NCBI GenBank assembly: GCA_948470475.1
Contig: OX419344.1
Location: forward strand, 24,359,725-24,423,724
DNA: 64,000 nucleotides
DNA from: Galaxea fascicularis
Lineage: Eukaryota; Cnidaria; Anthozoa; Scleractinia; Euphylliidae
Direction of reading: 5' to 3'
Positions 11,975 to 27,100 of this stretch are shown here, piece by piece (the first letter of the stretch is position 1; each line of letters opens with the position of its first letter). Under the pieces are notes generated by a model. That model did no database searches. It was given only the letters and a program-made list of their open reading frames with translations, and was not told where the DNA came from. The translations under genes were made by a program, and so were the position numbers.

Positions 11975-14900
11975 TCAGTGGCTGTCCTCTTTATCAATGA
12001 CTCTCTTACTCCTTCCCGCCTTCTCCTCCGCTTTCGCTGTTCGTTCAATTCTTGCCGCTGATTTTGGTGACACTCCACCGCACAGCGCTTTGACGCCATG
12101 AAGAATGCGTTTCACGTGACCAACTTTAGTCACGCCAAGTTCCTGGCGAAGTAACGCAAACGCAGTACTCAGAACGACGTATCGTGGAGATATAGCAGAG
12201 AGTTTTAGGTTATCTGTTTAGGTTCCGAGTATGATTGCAAGGTACGTAATTATTGGTTCAAAATACAAGAGAAGCAGCACTAACCAATCACATCATAGAG
12301 ATCGTGTTCCAGCCAATAACAAGCGAACACAAACTCACCGTTGCTCTGAGTAATGACTTCTCAGAGCTACCTGGCAACAGTTGCAATGTTTCAATCTGCG
12401 TGAACGAGCTCACACAATTCCTATTCGGTTAATAGAAGACTCGTAAACTGCTATTTATTTCTATCAGCTCTTGGAAATTTAGAAATACGTATTGCGGACC
12501 TACAGACTGACCTTCAAGTCGGGTCTGTCCAGAAATAACAGTTCAGTACCCCGGATGTCATGTCTTGCAAACAAATCCTTGTATTCCGCCAGTCCCAGGC
12601 TCTCGAGCCAGTTGCCGACTTCCTCCACACCCCAGAACCTAATCATGCGACCTGTGAAGAAATACGTTGGTGTCATCGACATCTTGTAACCAGTTTTAAA
12701 CCGGACTTCAGTTTGCGGCAGAGCACATAGTACGATAGACACTCGAGAAACGTCGCACAGTTTTTATTTTTGAGAAATACCGATTTAACAACGCGCGAGG
12801 AACTTGAATTGAGCACGCAGAACAAAAGATGGTGTAATAGGCTCTCGCGAGAGACTCCACGCGAGGACCCACACGTTGAGGACTTTGTATCCAACAAGCA
12901 TTTACATTTTCGACAATTTTATGAGGAATATAGAGGAGCTACTGTTTAACGTAAGTTGGTCACAATCTTAAGCGATATCCTTGACGGTCAAGCTCTGTAA
13001 AGAAATGCTACTCCGTGATGGCGCTTCTCCAAAACACCAGTAGGCTACAGTTGATTCAATTGTGAATGATGTATATGGAGGATGATCCTCGCAGTTGTGA
13101 ACGCAATTTATGCAATTGCGTAAAGAAGCCTGAAAAAAATTCAGGACTTCAATGCTCTAACCAACTGAGCTATAAAGCCACTGACGTTGGGGTGCGTTGG
13201 GAGCAGGTCAATTGTGGGTTCATATGTAGATAGTAGATTCCATTAGAAACAAGCAACTTCCGTTACACACCTGACGGAGCGGAGCCGACTTTCGTCATTT
13301 CCGGTTTCTTGGACGATCTCAGGAATCCAAGTTTGAACTTGCCTTTTCCCTTACTGGAAGACTGCCTCTCAACCTATAAAATTTGGTACAAAATTATTCG
13401 AAAAAGAAAGGAGCACTTTGTGAGGCCTTAATTGATCCATCTGAACCGACACCAAACCCAACAGAGAAACAACAAGATGAACCAATCAGGACTCAAAACA
13501 AATGCAATAGGCGAATCACGTGTAAGCAATTCATGATTGGTTTTGGCTTACGTCTGATTGGATGGCACTGCTTATAAGTACACGTCCATTCTTCCCTTGT
13601 AAGTTTTGCACGGAGCCTTTCATCAAAGCGTACAACCCCTCAGATGACGAAGGGCTAAAGCTCGAAACGTCAGCTTTTACAATCCCTGTGCGGTGGCCAA
13701 TTTACATGATCAACTCCGTTGATAAAACCATTTTTCGAATATATTTGTCTTGTCTGGTGGGTCATTAATTTAAAACTAGTCGTATATACCATTATTGGAC
13801 AATTCACCTCCTCTTCAGTTAAATTTGGAAGTCCATAAGCTTCTATCGTCTTACTGATGTGTGGTTTTACTGCTGAAACAGCTGACCATAGGTTTGTTTC
13901 CGTCTCAAGCAAAAGAGGCTACAGGAAGCACACACGCAAAATAATCTAATTAGAAAGATTGCAGCGAGTACAACGTTAAAAAGTACATAGAACAAAAATT
14001 TGTTAACACTCCCTTAGCCTCAAGGGTTTGTGTACTAACTGGTTCAAGCTTTGGAAGAAAATTCCGGAGAAATTCTGTAACTTCTTGGACCAAAGCTCTC
14101 CCATTCGTAACAAGATCGGTGATTCTTCCTTTACTTGGGGCCTGAGGATGAGACAAACCAACTTCTGTCACAAAATTGATTCGGAATCAACTCTTTATCA
14201 ACATGCACGCATGCGTTTTCGATCGTAATCATTTAAGACAAAAGTCTTGGTTGTTTTCATTCAGTAATTACAATAAGAATCCCTCAAAACATGTCGTACC
14301 TCGGGAATTTTTCCATCAAGTACAAGTCTTTCAATTGAGGTCGCAGCAGTTTCTGCTAAACTTAACAAATCTTGAAGATCTGTTCCAATGGGTTCACAAG
14401 CAGTCTTAACACTAGAAAATAACAAAACACCATTACATCACATCGTCAACGGTACGAGTATGTGAATGATTTCCAAAAAAATGCACCACTCAATAAAATG
14501 ACGTGAAGTACTTTCCTGTGTTACTATTTTCAAGTCCATAGGGAAAACACTCGAATGCGACGATTCAAATAAACGATGTGCCTTAAACTGTAACACGATC
14601 GTTCTCCGTTTTGCGTCTGTCGGGTTATTGTGTCGTTCGACCAATCTTATGAACGCTAAAGAGTGTCCTGTTGGTTATGCTGTTCAAGATGGATCAATCT
14701 CGATTATGAAATTTAACACAAAAACTGTTAAGCATTAATAAAGATAATTGCTAGTCTCTTGTTTTCATCCCTCACCAGTTAACTAAGATACTCAGACTCT
14801 GCACCAGTGAAGTCAGCACTTCCGCCTGAACGTTAGTTACACTGGAGCTGATCTTTTCCTGCTGAATTTCTGTCCATTCTCTCAAAGTTGTCTCAAATTC

Positions 14901-15069
14901 CTACAAGATAACAGACAAGATTGTTTGTTTTAGTTTTCTAAGACGTGTTGTAACAAGCAAGTTTCCAGGCAACAAGTAAAAGTGTAAAAATGAGCTTGGT
15001 CAATTAACATCCCCCCAACCCACCCCCCTCCGCTTCCCCTGCGTCCTCCTCCCGTTCCTTCTCGTCGCT

Positions 15070-15117
<48 letters not shown>

Positions 15118-18100
15118 ATTATCATTATCACCATTAACCATCATCATCATCACCACCGCCACTTCGGCCACCATATCTCCCGTTTATGTACCAAACTGAG
15201 TTAAGTGTACCATCCAGGGCCTGTTCCTCAAGCTAATTCCAAGGCTATCAATCGTGCAACGTTTGGCTATTAACAATTTCAAGTCAAAAAGGATATGCCA
15301 TGACCAGCGGTCCTGTTTCTACTGTCGTCCCTTTGTTTACCCTCACCCGTTATTGACTAATGCCTGTTTTTGTCTTTACTGCTTTCTTCCCCCCACCCTT
15401 TCCTTGGACTCTATGACGTTACTGTTTCATTGCTTCCCGTATCTCACCCTATCCCTGACAAGCATCTGCGCTCGGTTCTTGTGAACAATCTTGATGTATC
15501 CCGGAGGTTGCATCCAGGCTTCCCCGTCCACCTGAACTGGAACCGATTCACCAAATATGGAGATCTTCACTACCCGGCACTGAAAACAAACGAGGAGGTC
15601 GGGTGATGACTTTCTGTCCTTTCTCAAAGAATAGCAGATAGGTTCCCTGCGTCTTAAATTACGCAGTGAACTCCATCCTTGATCTTTCAAAGTATAGAGA
15701 GATTTGCATTCACCTTATTGGCCCCAAACGTGCCACCCAAAGGATTTTCCTCTTTGTAATGGACGTCCACGTGTTACTCGATCAAAAAATTGAATCAAAT
15801 TTGGAAAATAAAACTGTACAACTGGCGCCAAGCGAGCAATCGCGTACAAACATTTCCTACATGGAAGAAATCTTTCTGGCCCTGCCGAATATCTGCCACC
15901 GTCAGAGATTCGCCACCAAGACTTTTAAGTTAACGCTCTTCCACCTCTTTATGAAAGCTTACTAAAGACCGCCACTTTTCACACGAGGGCTCCGATATTA
16001 TGGGAAAAAAATTTGTCTGCGATTCTGATTGGTCAGTTGGGCCACGAAATACTCCCCAGCCGTTTTCTGAACATAGCATTTCTACAAGTAACTGATACGC
16101 GTTTGGCCTCACATACAGCACGATTAAGTTACGTAAATTTTGATGAGGACAAAACTACTTGCACAAGCGGTTACCTGTGCAATCCTGTGGTGCTGCATCC
16201 CACCAAATACTTTAGAAAAACCCTGGAATAAAATGGAAAAGGACAATCATATTCTGCGAGAGAGAGCTCCTTTTGGGTTGAATTAGAATCGACTGAAACG
16301 TACTGAGAAGCATAACAAACAAGAAATTTACTCACCATTTGGGTTGCACCAAGAACAGCTACGACTTCCAGAATGTTGTCATCATTAGAAGGCTCCATAA
16401 AACCCTGCAACAGGCAAGCAAATAAAGAGATTAAGCGTTCCACTCGACCATAACTGTCAACCTATCGCCTGTCGTATAAGGAGTCAAATGTTTTTTGTTT
16501 TTTGTTTTTTGCAAGCCTTTTCTGAAGAAAGCCAGCAAATTTCGAGATCACTCTGTTGGCATAGCGCAACATAACGCGTAACAACTCAACCTGGATGAAT
16601 AACAGAATAAAAAGAGATAAGAAAAGTTTCAATACTCACATCATCCCGTCGTGTTCCCCAGAAATTGGCTCCGCCCATGTAACTACAAATAGAGAAATAA
16701 CACATTTGACTAAAGGTCACTCACATGTGAAACTTCTATGTTAATATGTTTAGGAGTAAGGCTCACATGCAAGTTGGCACTTTATTAAAATGGCTTGGAT
16801 AATGTAGTAACCTTTTTTACTCCCACGGAAGTTAAACGCAGATCGCGTCACCAAGTGTGTGACTTTTCAGTAAGAGTCGTTACAAGTATGTGGCACATGA
16901 TACTTCTTAGCCTGCAGTGCAGGCGGTTTTGGTGGTTTTCATCTTTCGAGTGTTTAGCCGCCATTTTGGTTTCGTTGCAGACTGGGAGAATTGGGGCGAG
17001 AAAGCGATGCGAGAATGTCGGAGGGGGTGGAGGGCGGGGAAGGCCAATTTTTCTTTCTCCCTTCCACTGGCTTGGGAAACTTTTTACCTCGCCCCAACTC
17101 TCCACTGTTTTCCTAATTCAAGATGGTGGCCTGAACAACCGATGGGACTATCCACTCGCCCCCGCCAAAAACCGCCTGCACTGCAGGCTAGATACTTCTA
17201 AGTTTTGTGTCTGCGGATTAAGTCCTTACTTGCAGCCATACAATCTAAACCTTGCACTGAAAGCTCTTTCGAATGATGTCATTTATTGATATGCATATGT
17301 TGTGCTGGTACGACTGTGGATGAAATCCTAACGTAGGACCATTCAAACGCCAGCTATTTAACAACTATTCACCGAAGTGGAGGTGGCTAGTGGTGGATAT
17401 TTACCAAGCCGCGAAGCGGCGAGGTAAATATCCACCACTAGCCACCAATATTGAGATAATACAGCACAAAAAAATGATTTTCAAGCCCAAATTTTCAAGC
17501 CCAAATTCCGCACGAGTTGCTCGGAGGTGAATAGCACAGGATATCCGGAGTTTGAGTAGCCAATCAGCGCGCGCGTTCAACGCTATCCACTGTTTTAGTA
17601 TATACTAACTAGGATTAGTATATATCACACAAGTGAATAGTGCTTTTCGCGCGTTCTGATTGGTTAACTCGGAGGTGATTAGCAAAGTATTATTCACCTC
17701 CGAGCAGCCGAAGAAAAACAAAAGGGCCTCCCGTTTCGGTTTCCGAAGAGGAAATTATTTGAATAAACGCTAGTAATTCAGCTTGTGTGGTATATGCTAC
17801 AACAATTATTCACCTCAGTGTCGGTGAAAGCGATGGATATTTACCTTCACTTTGGTGAATAATTGTTAAGTATTGTGTTATATGTGGCACTTATTAACCC
17901 AGAAGATAGTGAAAGCGTCCCAAGATCTGATTATTAATTCTCCTTTCTCGCTGCTATACAGTCCCTTGCACATTAGCTGAGAGAATTTGGGGTTATATCA
18001 AGATAACACCCTCTGGCTGATAAATTTGTCTATTCTCGTCACCTGTCTGCTGGGCAATGTATTGATATTATAAGGAGAATTTACGTGTTGATCACTTCTG

Positions 18101-21100
18101 GGAGTTGAAGGGTTAAACAAACTTTGCACCTTGTTATGTTTAGTACCACAATCCCTTGTAGGCTTGGAAGATTGATTTTGTGCCCGTCACACTATGAACA
18201 AAAAGGACAGCAGATATTACCACGAAATACACCAAACCGTAGCCACAAAGTCACAACGCCATTCCCTTTGCTCCCATCATTTTCCATACCTCAAGTCTAA
18301 CTCTTTGATCCAGATTTTTATACGTTCTTTGCAAAAGCTCTCTTCCTCCTAGCCAGCCATAATAAAGTAAATTAAGTGCTCGGTGCCTAAAGCAAAACAA
18401 AATTTTAATTGTAAGCTTGACGCACATGGAGTTTTGTAGTTTCTTTTGACGCCGGTACAAACACAATAGAAAAACTTTAAGAACCTGAATTTCTCAGGGT
18501 GTTCTTCTCTCCTCGTGTGGAAGTCGAGTGCAATCTTGGCATCGAGTCCGATTCCAAAGTAGTTGTTCATGACACATTTTTCCGTGTACCCCTCACTGGG
18601 AATTAAGCATATATTCAGTAAACAGTAGTACCTTTATAATAGGTTCTTTGGTCTCATAAAATGCTCAGCGTGATGGTGAAATCAGGGGGGGGGGGGTAGA
18701 CCAAAGTGTTCTAGCAAAGAGGCTTCTTTACGCAATTGTAAAAATTGGGATCACAACTGCCACGATCATTCTTCATTTGAAAGAGTATAACGATAGCAAA
18801 GTACATAAGGAACAATTCCGCATTGTTCAGCTGATGACACTTTGCTATTTTACGGAACCCAAATATCAAGGCTGTTGCCTAACAGGATCCCGGTAGCCTG
18901 GGGCACCCGAAGAATAGCTCTGGGCGCCTTAATTTTTCACGGCAACACCTTTCACTTCATATGTTGGGCTCCTAAGTTCTCAGCATTTAGCTCTCAGGGC
19001 CCCTTTAAATTTTTCTTAGGCAGCACCCTTGCCGTATACACTGTCTACCAGACAACATTGGCAGTTTTCAATACACTGTTGAACGATTATGAGCTGAATT
19101 GTACTCCATTCGGTCCAATTACTATTACTTATCAAACACAAATTTGAGTACTGTTAATATTCTTTTTTCGAAAGAGGGAACAACCAAGCATACCCAAGAG
19201 ATAACTTCAGATGTTGGACAAATAAAAAGTCAACCTTAACGTAAAGCCAAAGTGGCGATTCAAACCTAAAAGAAACAAACAATGAATGATATCGATTCAT
19301 GCTGTTAAACTCACACATCAAACACATTGTTCATCATGGGTGTAACAGCAGCACACAGGGCATCAGCGTTCGCTAACAGAGCTCGACCAATCAATGAACC
19401 AACCAGTCTTTCACTTGGTTTCTCTTTGAGAAATCCTCTGGAGATTATGCAGCCATTGAACTGTACTGTGGGTTTGCTTCCACTGGCAATCCGTTTTTCA
19501 TCCATCATGGGATCATAAGGCTGGGAACTGCTCATGCTGATGCAACGAGGCTGGTGCAACCTTCGCGGTTCGGTGGAAGTGCAGCAGACAGGAGCAGGGT
19601 CTGGATCTAGTAATCTGTTGTCTGTGGGGCCTGGGTCAGATACCAGCTCGTATGGATCTCGCACTGGGGTCAGGATATTACCTTCATTATCTGAAACAAA
19701 ATCACAAATATAGTGTAAAGTCGAATAACGTTCTGGCACTATTTACCAATTTGTAATATTTCTTCAACAGTGTCGGCCTGTGTTAGTCTCTAACACAAAA
19801 CAAAATGCAGTTTACAAATGCGACTAATTCCACCAACTCCTACATCTTTGGATTGCCGAAGAAAATACTGACGAGAGTGGAGGGAATAAATGCCCACATC
19901 TTTAGCAGTCAGACATTCGCATTGGCCTTTCTTTGGCTCCGACTGTACAGATCTCTTAATCTTACATTTCTTTACGTTTAGGCTAACGGTACGTTTGAGC
20001 TCACATACCCTGTATGGGTTCCAGTCCCTCATCAATGCACGCTGTCGAGGTAGTTACTACCTCCCCTGCCGCCGAAGCTGCCACAGTCACAATAGCCTCT
20101 GCTAATGAGCTGGTGGAGGCACTCGTTTGTGCATTCTGCTCATCCACAGCTGACATCAAAGCAAGAAAAGAGAGAGTTCTTCAGTTGGTATTACTTTCCA
20201 AAATAGCCCCCCTTAAAGTTTAGGGTTATTAGCTGGGTGGGTCAATTAGGGACCTTTAGATTTGGGTACGAGTACGAGATCGAGTACGAGTACGACTTTT
20301 CAAATCCTGTTCCCGTGCTTGAGATGATCACTAGTGACACCAATCTTATTTCTACAATTTCAGGATCTACTGCTAAGTAACAATGAAGAGTGAGGGTTCA
20401 GCGGAGGTGACTAGTTTGAAATTAGAAATTCGTACTCGTACTCGATCTCGTACTCGTACTCAAATCTAAAGATCCCTAATAACTAGATCACCCAAGGTCA
20501 GAGATTACCGGTAGGTTCTCAATAATTGTGGGCTGTCTGTGGCTCCAACTTATCTCCTGCTCCAATAAGGAACAGTCCTGGGATAGAATGACTGTCTGTG
20601 CTATTCAGTTTCAGACTTGATGAATGTTGCTCGTCACGTTTTTCAGTCAGCTAACGAAAATTCTAGCCCTTATTTTCTATAACCGGTTTGGAACGTAATA
20701 GGTCGTATTCATAAATGGCGGCCAAGAAATTATTCTTTCGTCTTTGCGCTAATCATCCTCACTAGCCTCACTTTGGAGCAAAAATTCTTTTGAATTTTAT
20801 TCATGCTAACAAGGCTAGTGAGGATGATTAAAACAAAGACAAAACAATAATTTCTTGGCCGCCATTTATGAATATGGTCTATTAATAATATATTAAAACA
20901 TAATTACAGAGGTACTGAAGGCAATAATTTGAGTCATCTTCCAATACCTTGTTATTCAATTTGGTTCCCTCAATTAACTGAGGATAAATGATTCTTTTCT
21001 AAGTGAAACACTTATGCAAATGCAATGTCTAATCATTATCATACGCAAATGCAGACCAAATTTAGCTAACTCGTGTTTACTTCAGAGTGTCAACCAGACA

Positions 21101-24100
21101 CCATTTAATATAATGATATAATTTTTACATACCTTGTTCCGCATGATCTATAATCTGCTTAAGTGCCTTCTTCAAGCTGTTCGCTCTAGACATAAGAGCT
21201 TCCCTAGACACAAACACTCTTTGCCTTCCATTTCCGCCCCCATTGCCAGAGTTCCCTGGGTCCTCTAATGACCCTGACTCTCTTCTAGGAGCAGGAAGGG
21301 CCTCAGACTCGATACTTAAAGTGTTCAGCAGTAGGTTCAGTTTCTCATTGAGTACTGCACACTAAAAGGAAAAAAAGATATATGTGTTTCACGATTTCCA
21401 ATTTCCAACCTTAATGATGATGATGAATGATGTGACAACAACAACAACAATGATGATGATGATGAAATTGACTGTTAACTCATTTGTCACTTTACAAGTG
21501 ATGAAACAGTGTAAGTGACCATGAAGGTTAAGTTGTTATTTGTTTAAATGATGAAAATGTCCAATTTCTACCCTAGTGCTCCACACCCATTTTACTGTAA
21601 TGTACTTGAGCAAACCTTTTGGGTCAATGAATCTGGATCTTCAGCTTGTGATGGGTCAGAATTAGCAGATGCAGTCCCGACTTTAGACACAAAATCCTTG
21701 ACTGTCTCACATAGGACTCTGTCCAAAAAAAGTAAAGAGGAAAGTAAATTGGCTCCTTGAAGCAAACGTATGGTGCTTCATATCCACTTTAACTTCCAGG
21801 GGCAGCAATACTGGACCACACTTAAAAGAATTACATGTCCTGATTTTGAAAAGATGAGCAAGGTAGTAAGGTGTGAGTATCAATGTAATTAATAAGCCAC
21901 AACTCATTGCATGGCCTAACTAACACTGATCTTCAAAATATTTTAGTTTTTCATTGGCATGTCTTGTGAAGTATTTCAGGAAACGAATAAACTGCCTAAA
22001 CATAAATCTAGTATGGAATCCTGCCCTTTGTGTCAGCAGAGTTCAATTTCATTTAATTACAATGTCAAACATCAGTGGTCTGCCTGCAGCGATCTGCCAG
22101 TAAAAAAGAAATTATCTATCTACAATGTAAGGGTGATTGCCATCGACCAACACTAAAAATGTCCCAAGTGTATATGCATCCTCTAATTAAGGTATTTTTC
22201 TTCAATGAAGAACAAAATTACATACTTTGCAGATGAAATAACTTCAGAATGTCTACTTGAATAAAGAATTCTTGTTAAATGTGTTGCTACATTGTTCTCA
22301 AACATGTCCATGCTATCAACCTCTTGTCTGTACTGCTGGGTTTACATAGAGAATAGAAATGACATTATTAATAAGCAAGATGTTATATAATAAAAAAGAG
22401 ACTCAAAAGGGAGAACACTACTTAAATATCCACTTACAGGGGTGTCTAAGGTTTCTATTGACGAGCTTCTAGATGCTGAAAGGGGACGTTCTTCAATCAT
22501 TATACTCCATCTGTGAAAATAAGGGGAAAATGTTTTGATCATTGTATCATATCAGCGACAATATTTAAATTGCTATCCAGTACCAAAACTAGAAGTAATC
22601 AAAGATTAATAAGTGCGTTCGAAGTTCAATGAATTTAGCTAAAATCATACAAAAAACATAGGAGGAAATTACGTCCGCAGCAGCTACGAAATTCGTCAAC
22701 AACACGTCCGCCAACACCCGATGTTCGATGTTCGCGAAGAAGACAGAATTTTGTGTCGCACAAGGCAGAATCTTTGCGCAACGAGAATGTGACGTCATAA
22801 CTGCCCGCCCAATAGAAAACCCAAAAAACCCTCAGAGCTTTCGCTAGCGTTCACAGGACACCCACGAAATTAGGAAGCGTTCTCCTTCGTCGAACGCAAT
22901 AATGTTTATGATTATCTTCTCCCACACTATAGGAATTGATAATTGATGTCACTAAAATGTACCTATCAAGAACAGCCGCCTTTGCTCGCTCCAGATGCTG
23001 GAGAAACTGTGTCACTGCATTGTCATCATCAAATGATGTGCCCCACCCAAGTACTCTGGACAAATCATTTCCAGTTCCAAGAGGTAAAACACCGAGTTGG
23101 CACTGGAGAGGAGGGTAAAGATAACAAGTCAGGAACTACAGAAACAAACAGTCAAACCATCTGAAAGTGAGTTCCTTAGAACTACTGTATTTTCTGGTTG
23201 TCCATCCATGGGTGTAATGAAAATGAATTGTTTGTATCCAGCTGGGGTCATTAAATAATGGGTGTCTTTTAAGAAGAAAGTTAATTATGCCCTTTGAAGG
23301 CAAGTTGTATGTGACTGGAACTACGACCACGAGTCTCTCAGGTAGAAGTGTCTGTATTTAGCTCAGGGAACACATTTACAAGTGTCTACTTTGGAGGGAT
23401 TTCCATCAATGGGAGATTCAAAACTGTAGTGTTTCCATTTTTGATGGGACCATGACATACTGAGCATCCACTTATGAGAGGTCTCTGCCTATGGTCTGTT
23501 CTAAGCACTCTCCTGCTCTGGTATATGCATGTATGGCAAGCAGCCACATGACTGTGGGTTTTGGTAACAGCAGCTTTAACAGAGACAGGTCATCACCCAG
23601 CCTCCACCCAACCCATAGATGTACACTGTATTGTAGGGTGGTCCTAAGGTAAGTGCTTGTTTATAGCTGGTGTTTTTCCCGCTTCAGCACACCCATTCAT
23701 TGGCTAGTTCATGGTCACATGACATCTAACAATGAAACTGTTTACCGCTAAATGCCATAAGTGGGCAACATTGCAAAAACTATGAAGTCAAATGGGAAAC
23801 AGTTCACTGTTAACCACGAAATGTTGACCACTGTTGCACGTGATAAGAACGTGCAGTTGAAGGTGGCCTGCTACTGTATCCCATACAAAATATAATAAAG
23901 TTGTCCTGTCTTGATGTTGTCGCTGGAATCTCAGTGCGTTTTTCCAAATTTGCTTTTGTTTTTGTTTTCCACCAGTTTGATCCATTTGTTTTGCTATATA
24001 ACAAATCACTTTAGTTAATGACCCTGGGGGAACAGTGAATTTTGTTTCCCAAGAATTGTAGAGGGAAACTTTGATATTCTTGGGAATCAGCATCAAATTT

Positions 24101-27100
24101 CTTTCTCACACAAGATGAATTTGCAGACATTTTAACAGTTTCTCCCTAGTACTTCTATAGGAAATGTGTAAGGGCAACAAACGAGAATTTAAAATTTGAC
24201 CTTAGGGTGTAAAGGCTTAAAATAAATTGTGTGTTAATACACACCTGGCTTGAGAGGTTCTGCTGGTCAACTTCATTCATTACCCAGCCAACAGAGCCAT
24301 CGCCTCCACACACTAGAATTCTAAAATGATCAAAATTCTGAAAAAGCTTGAGTCTGTAAACAAAACAGAAAAGAATGTTTAAAGAACACCGCTTAATACA
24401 TACCCTGTGAACAGTCACAAGAAATCCTTGAAAATCAAGTCAAAATAAAGGAGATGGTGGATACATAAATTGATAGGGGAATGCTAATGAACCCATAATT
24501 TAACTATTTAAAGAACCCATACACTAACTACCCCACCCCACCCCACCCACCCAAAAAAGATTTAGTAGCTAAGAATAAACCACTCCAACATGCTTGCTTA
24601 CTCACCCTTTTGATGGACCTCCAAGTGCCAGATCAAACACTTGAAGAGGATTTAATAACTGTTTAAATCTCCTAATAAATTTTACACCCTGAAAAACAGA
24701 TAAATTGAATGCAAGTCAACTGAAAACAATGAAATTTTATTTCTCCAGATTTAAGTAAATTATGTACCGCTCATTCATGCAAAAAAAAAAAGGCAGCCCT
24801 AAATTCTCAGTTCTAGCATTGAAAAGCAGCATAGTACAACAAACAGAAAAGGCCACAATGTTTGGGCTTTGCTTTGCCATGAGGTTGCAGGTCCTGAAAG
24901 GAGACTGGGACTGAGCCGGGTCTCCTGAACTCCACCATACATCACTGACACCACACAAGCAATTTGATGATATGGAAATGAATTTTTCGGCTCCTGTCAC
25001 CAGAGACCCGTCTCTCACCTTCTATTTTGGATTTTCAGGGATATTTACTTTTCCAAAAGGCCCCTGGAGCCAGGGTAACAGATGCAATGTGGCATTTAGA
25101 AATAAGAAATTATTACTCTCCTGCAAGCAACGGCGGGTCTATTTTACAGGTCACATTCCACAGGTCAAAGTACAGGTCGCCGCACTACAGATAAATAAAC
25201 AAGCCCAAAAGAGTCTCCTAGCCCTAATCACTATCCAAAATTTGTTGTAGATGGGTGTGAAACTGTTTGGCTTAGTTACCAATCGATAAAACAGTCACCT
25301 GTTCCTCTGACCTGTGGAATGTGACCTGTAAAATAGACCCCGCCTGTAAGCAAGCATTCTACAATTCCTTATTAATTATTTTATTTATCAGTTGATAGTG
25401 ACATTCACCAACCTGGTTATCACCACTTTTAGAATTGACAAAGACGAGCATTGGAAGACATCCAGATGGTCTAACAGCCTGTGAGTACGGCAATGGAAAC
25501 AGAGTCAACCTCACTATCTGTTAATATTATCAAAATCTGCTGCATGATCAACTTGTCATTTGAGCATTTTGCTACCTCCTCTTTCCTTGGCACAAAATAA
25601 TGCAGTTGAAGAAAACATTGCAAGACAGCCACCACATCACTACGACCTAATGTTTCCATAATCATTTTGACCAAGGGAAATCCTCAGCACTGTTGATGTA
25701 TGACTACCTTTCACAGACTTTCTAAATCAAATTTGGTATTCTTTTGCAACTTTAAATGCAGCTTTGACCCAGGAGTAAGAAAGGTTACTTACATTCCACA
25801 CAAGAGAGCCAGATGAATTCATTACAGATACAGGTGGTAAGGTAAAAAGAGCATTTTCACCAAAACAACAGTTAGGAGTCTGTGATTGACAGGATTTGTG
25901 AACCTGTGTACAAAACAAATTTCACTGCTTTTAGTAAAAAAAATTCTATAATCCTGTCACTGTGTACATACTATGCAATGCATATGTACTCAAACAATAA
26001 TTATTAACATGTGCTCTTATTCAGATGGGCTTCTCAAATTTACAACCCTTATTAAATGGCTGAAACATTTCAAGTTAATAACAGTACTCTGCTCTTCAAA
26101 TAAAGGAACTTAACTTAAATTCAGGACATTTTGACATAACTAATAAGCCAAAATCCCAAGTTGCCAGAGTGGAACTTTTAAAGAATGAAAGAATTAAAAT
26201 CTTACCCCCCAAAAGAACTTATTATGTGAACTTTGTGGGATGCGGCCTAGTGAGACAAGAATACCTCACAAATTTAATGTGTCTAGGTAGGCAGAAAGAG
26301 AGGTATTGCTAAAAAAATTATTAGTTGTTATCAGCATTCAAGATTGTGCTAATAGATAATTCAACCCTTTGCCCCAGTTTAGTATCGCAGGACAAGAGCA
26401 CTTTATTAAATAACACATTTTGATAAACCACATAAATAAATAGTAATCATCACTTTCACCCAAAATTTGATCTTATGGTACCATATGCATCATATATTTA
26501 ACTGTCACTCCTTTCTCTGACAGAAATTGCAAATTCTGATCTCCATTTCTCCAGGAAAACCAATCAGCATCTGGTGTTGTTGATTCAGATCTAAAGTTTG
26601 TTATGTTAATGCCAGATCATTCAATAACACACCACCCCGTACCTAGATTACCGGTACTAATTCCATTTACAATATCATAGCACATTAGCCAACTAAAGCA
26701 AATAGCCACAGAATTATTGCTAAACAACATGTACATACCATTACGTTACACCAAAGACATCTTAATCCCTGAAGGCATCTTTTACTGCCACAAATTCTAT
26801 CGCAAACATCACACTTAGCTGAAGGAGGGAGATTACCTTCAAGCCACTGATGTGGCATGCAAAGCTGAAAAGAACAACAACTACATATCAGCACAGGGAA
26901 GAAACAGCAAATCCCAAAGGTGTGAGGAATCTATCTCCAGCACTGTGCTGCTGGATAATGTATGCTTTTTCAGTTTGTAAACTCATGTCTTTGTCAATTT
27001 GCTTACTGATTCACTCACTCATTCACTTCCTGGTTCATTTGGTCATTTGTTCAATCTGTTGTCCAAACCCTTCCAATAACACTGAGCAATAGTGTAATCC

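Noticed and set aside
15071..15118. CRISPR-like array
   Set aside because: It is a simple TCATCG microsatellite without spacers in a eukaryotic intron.
16795..17289. Plus-strand 164-codon frame
   Set aside because: It runs straight through the Mutator-like MITE and its flanks in a DGK intron; it is open by chance in GC-rich sequence.
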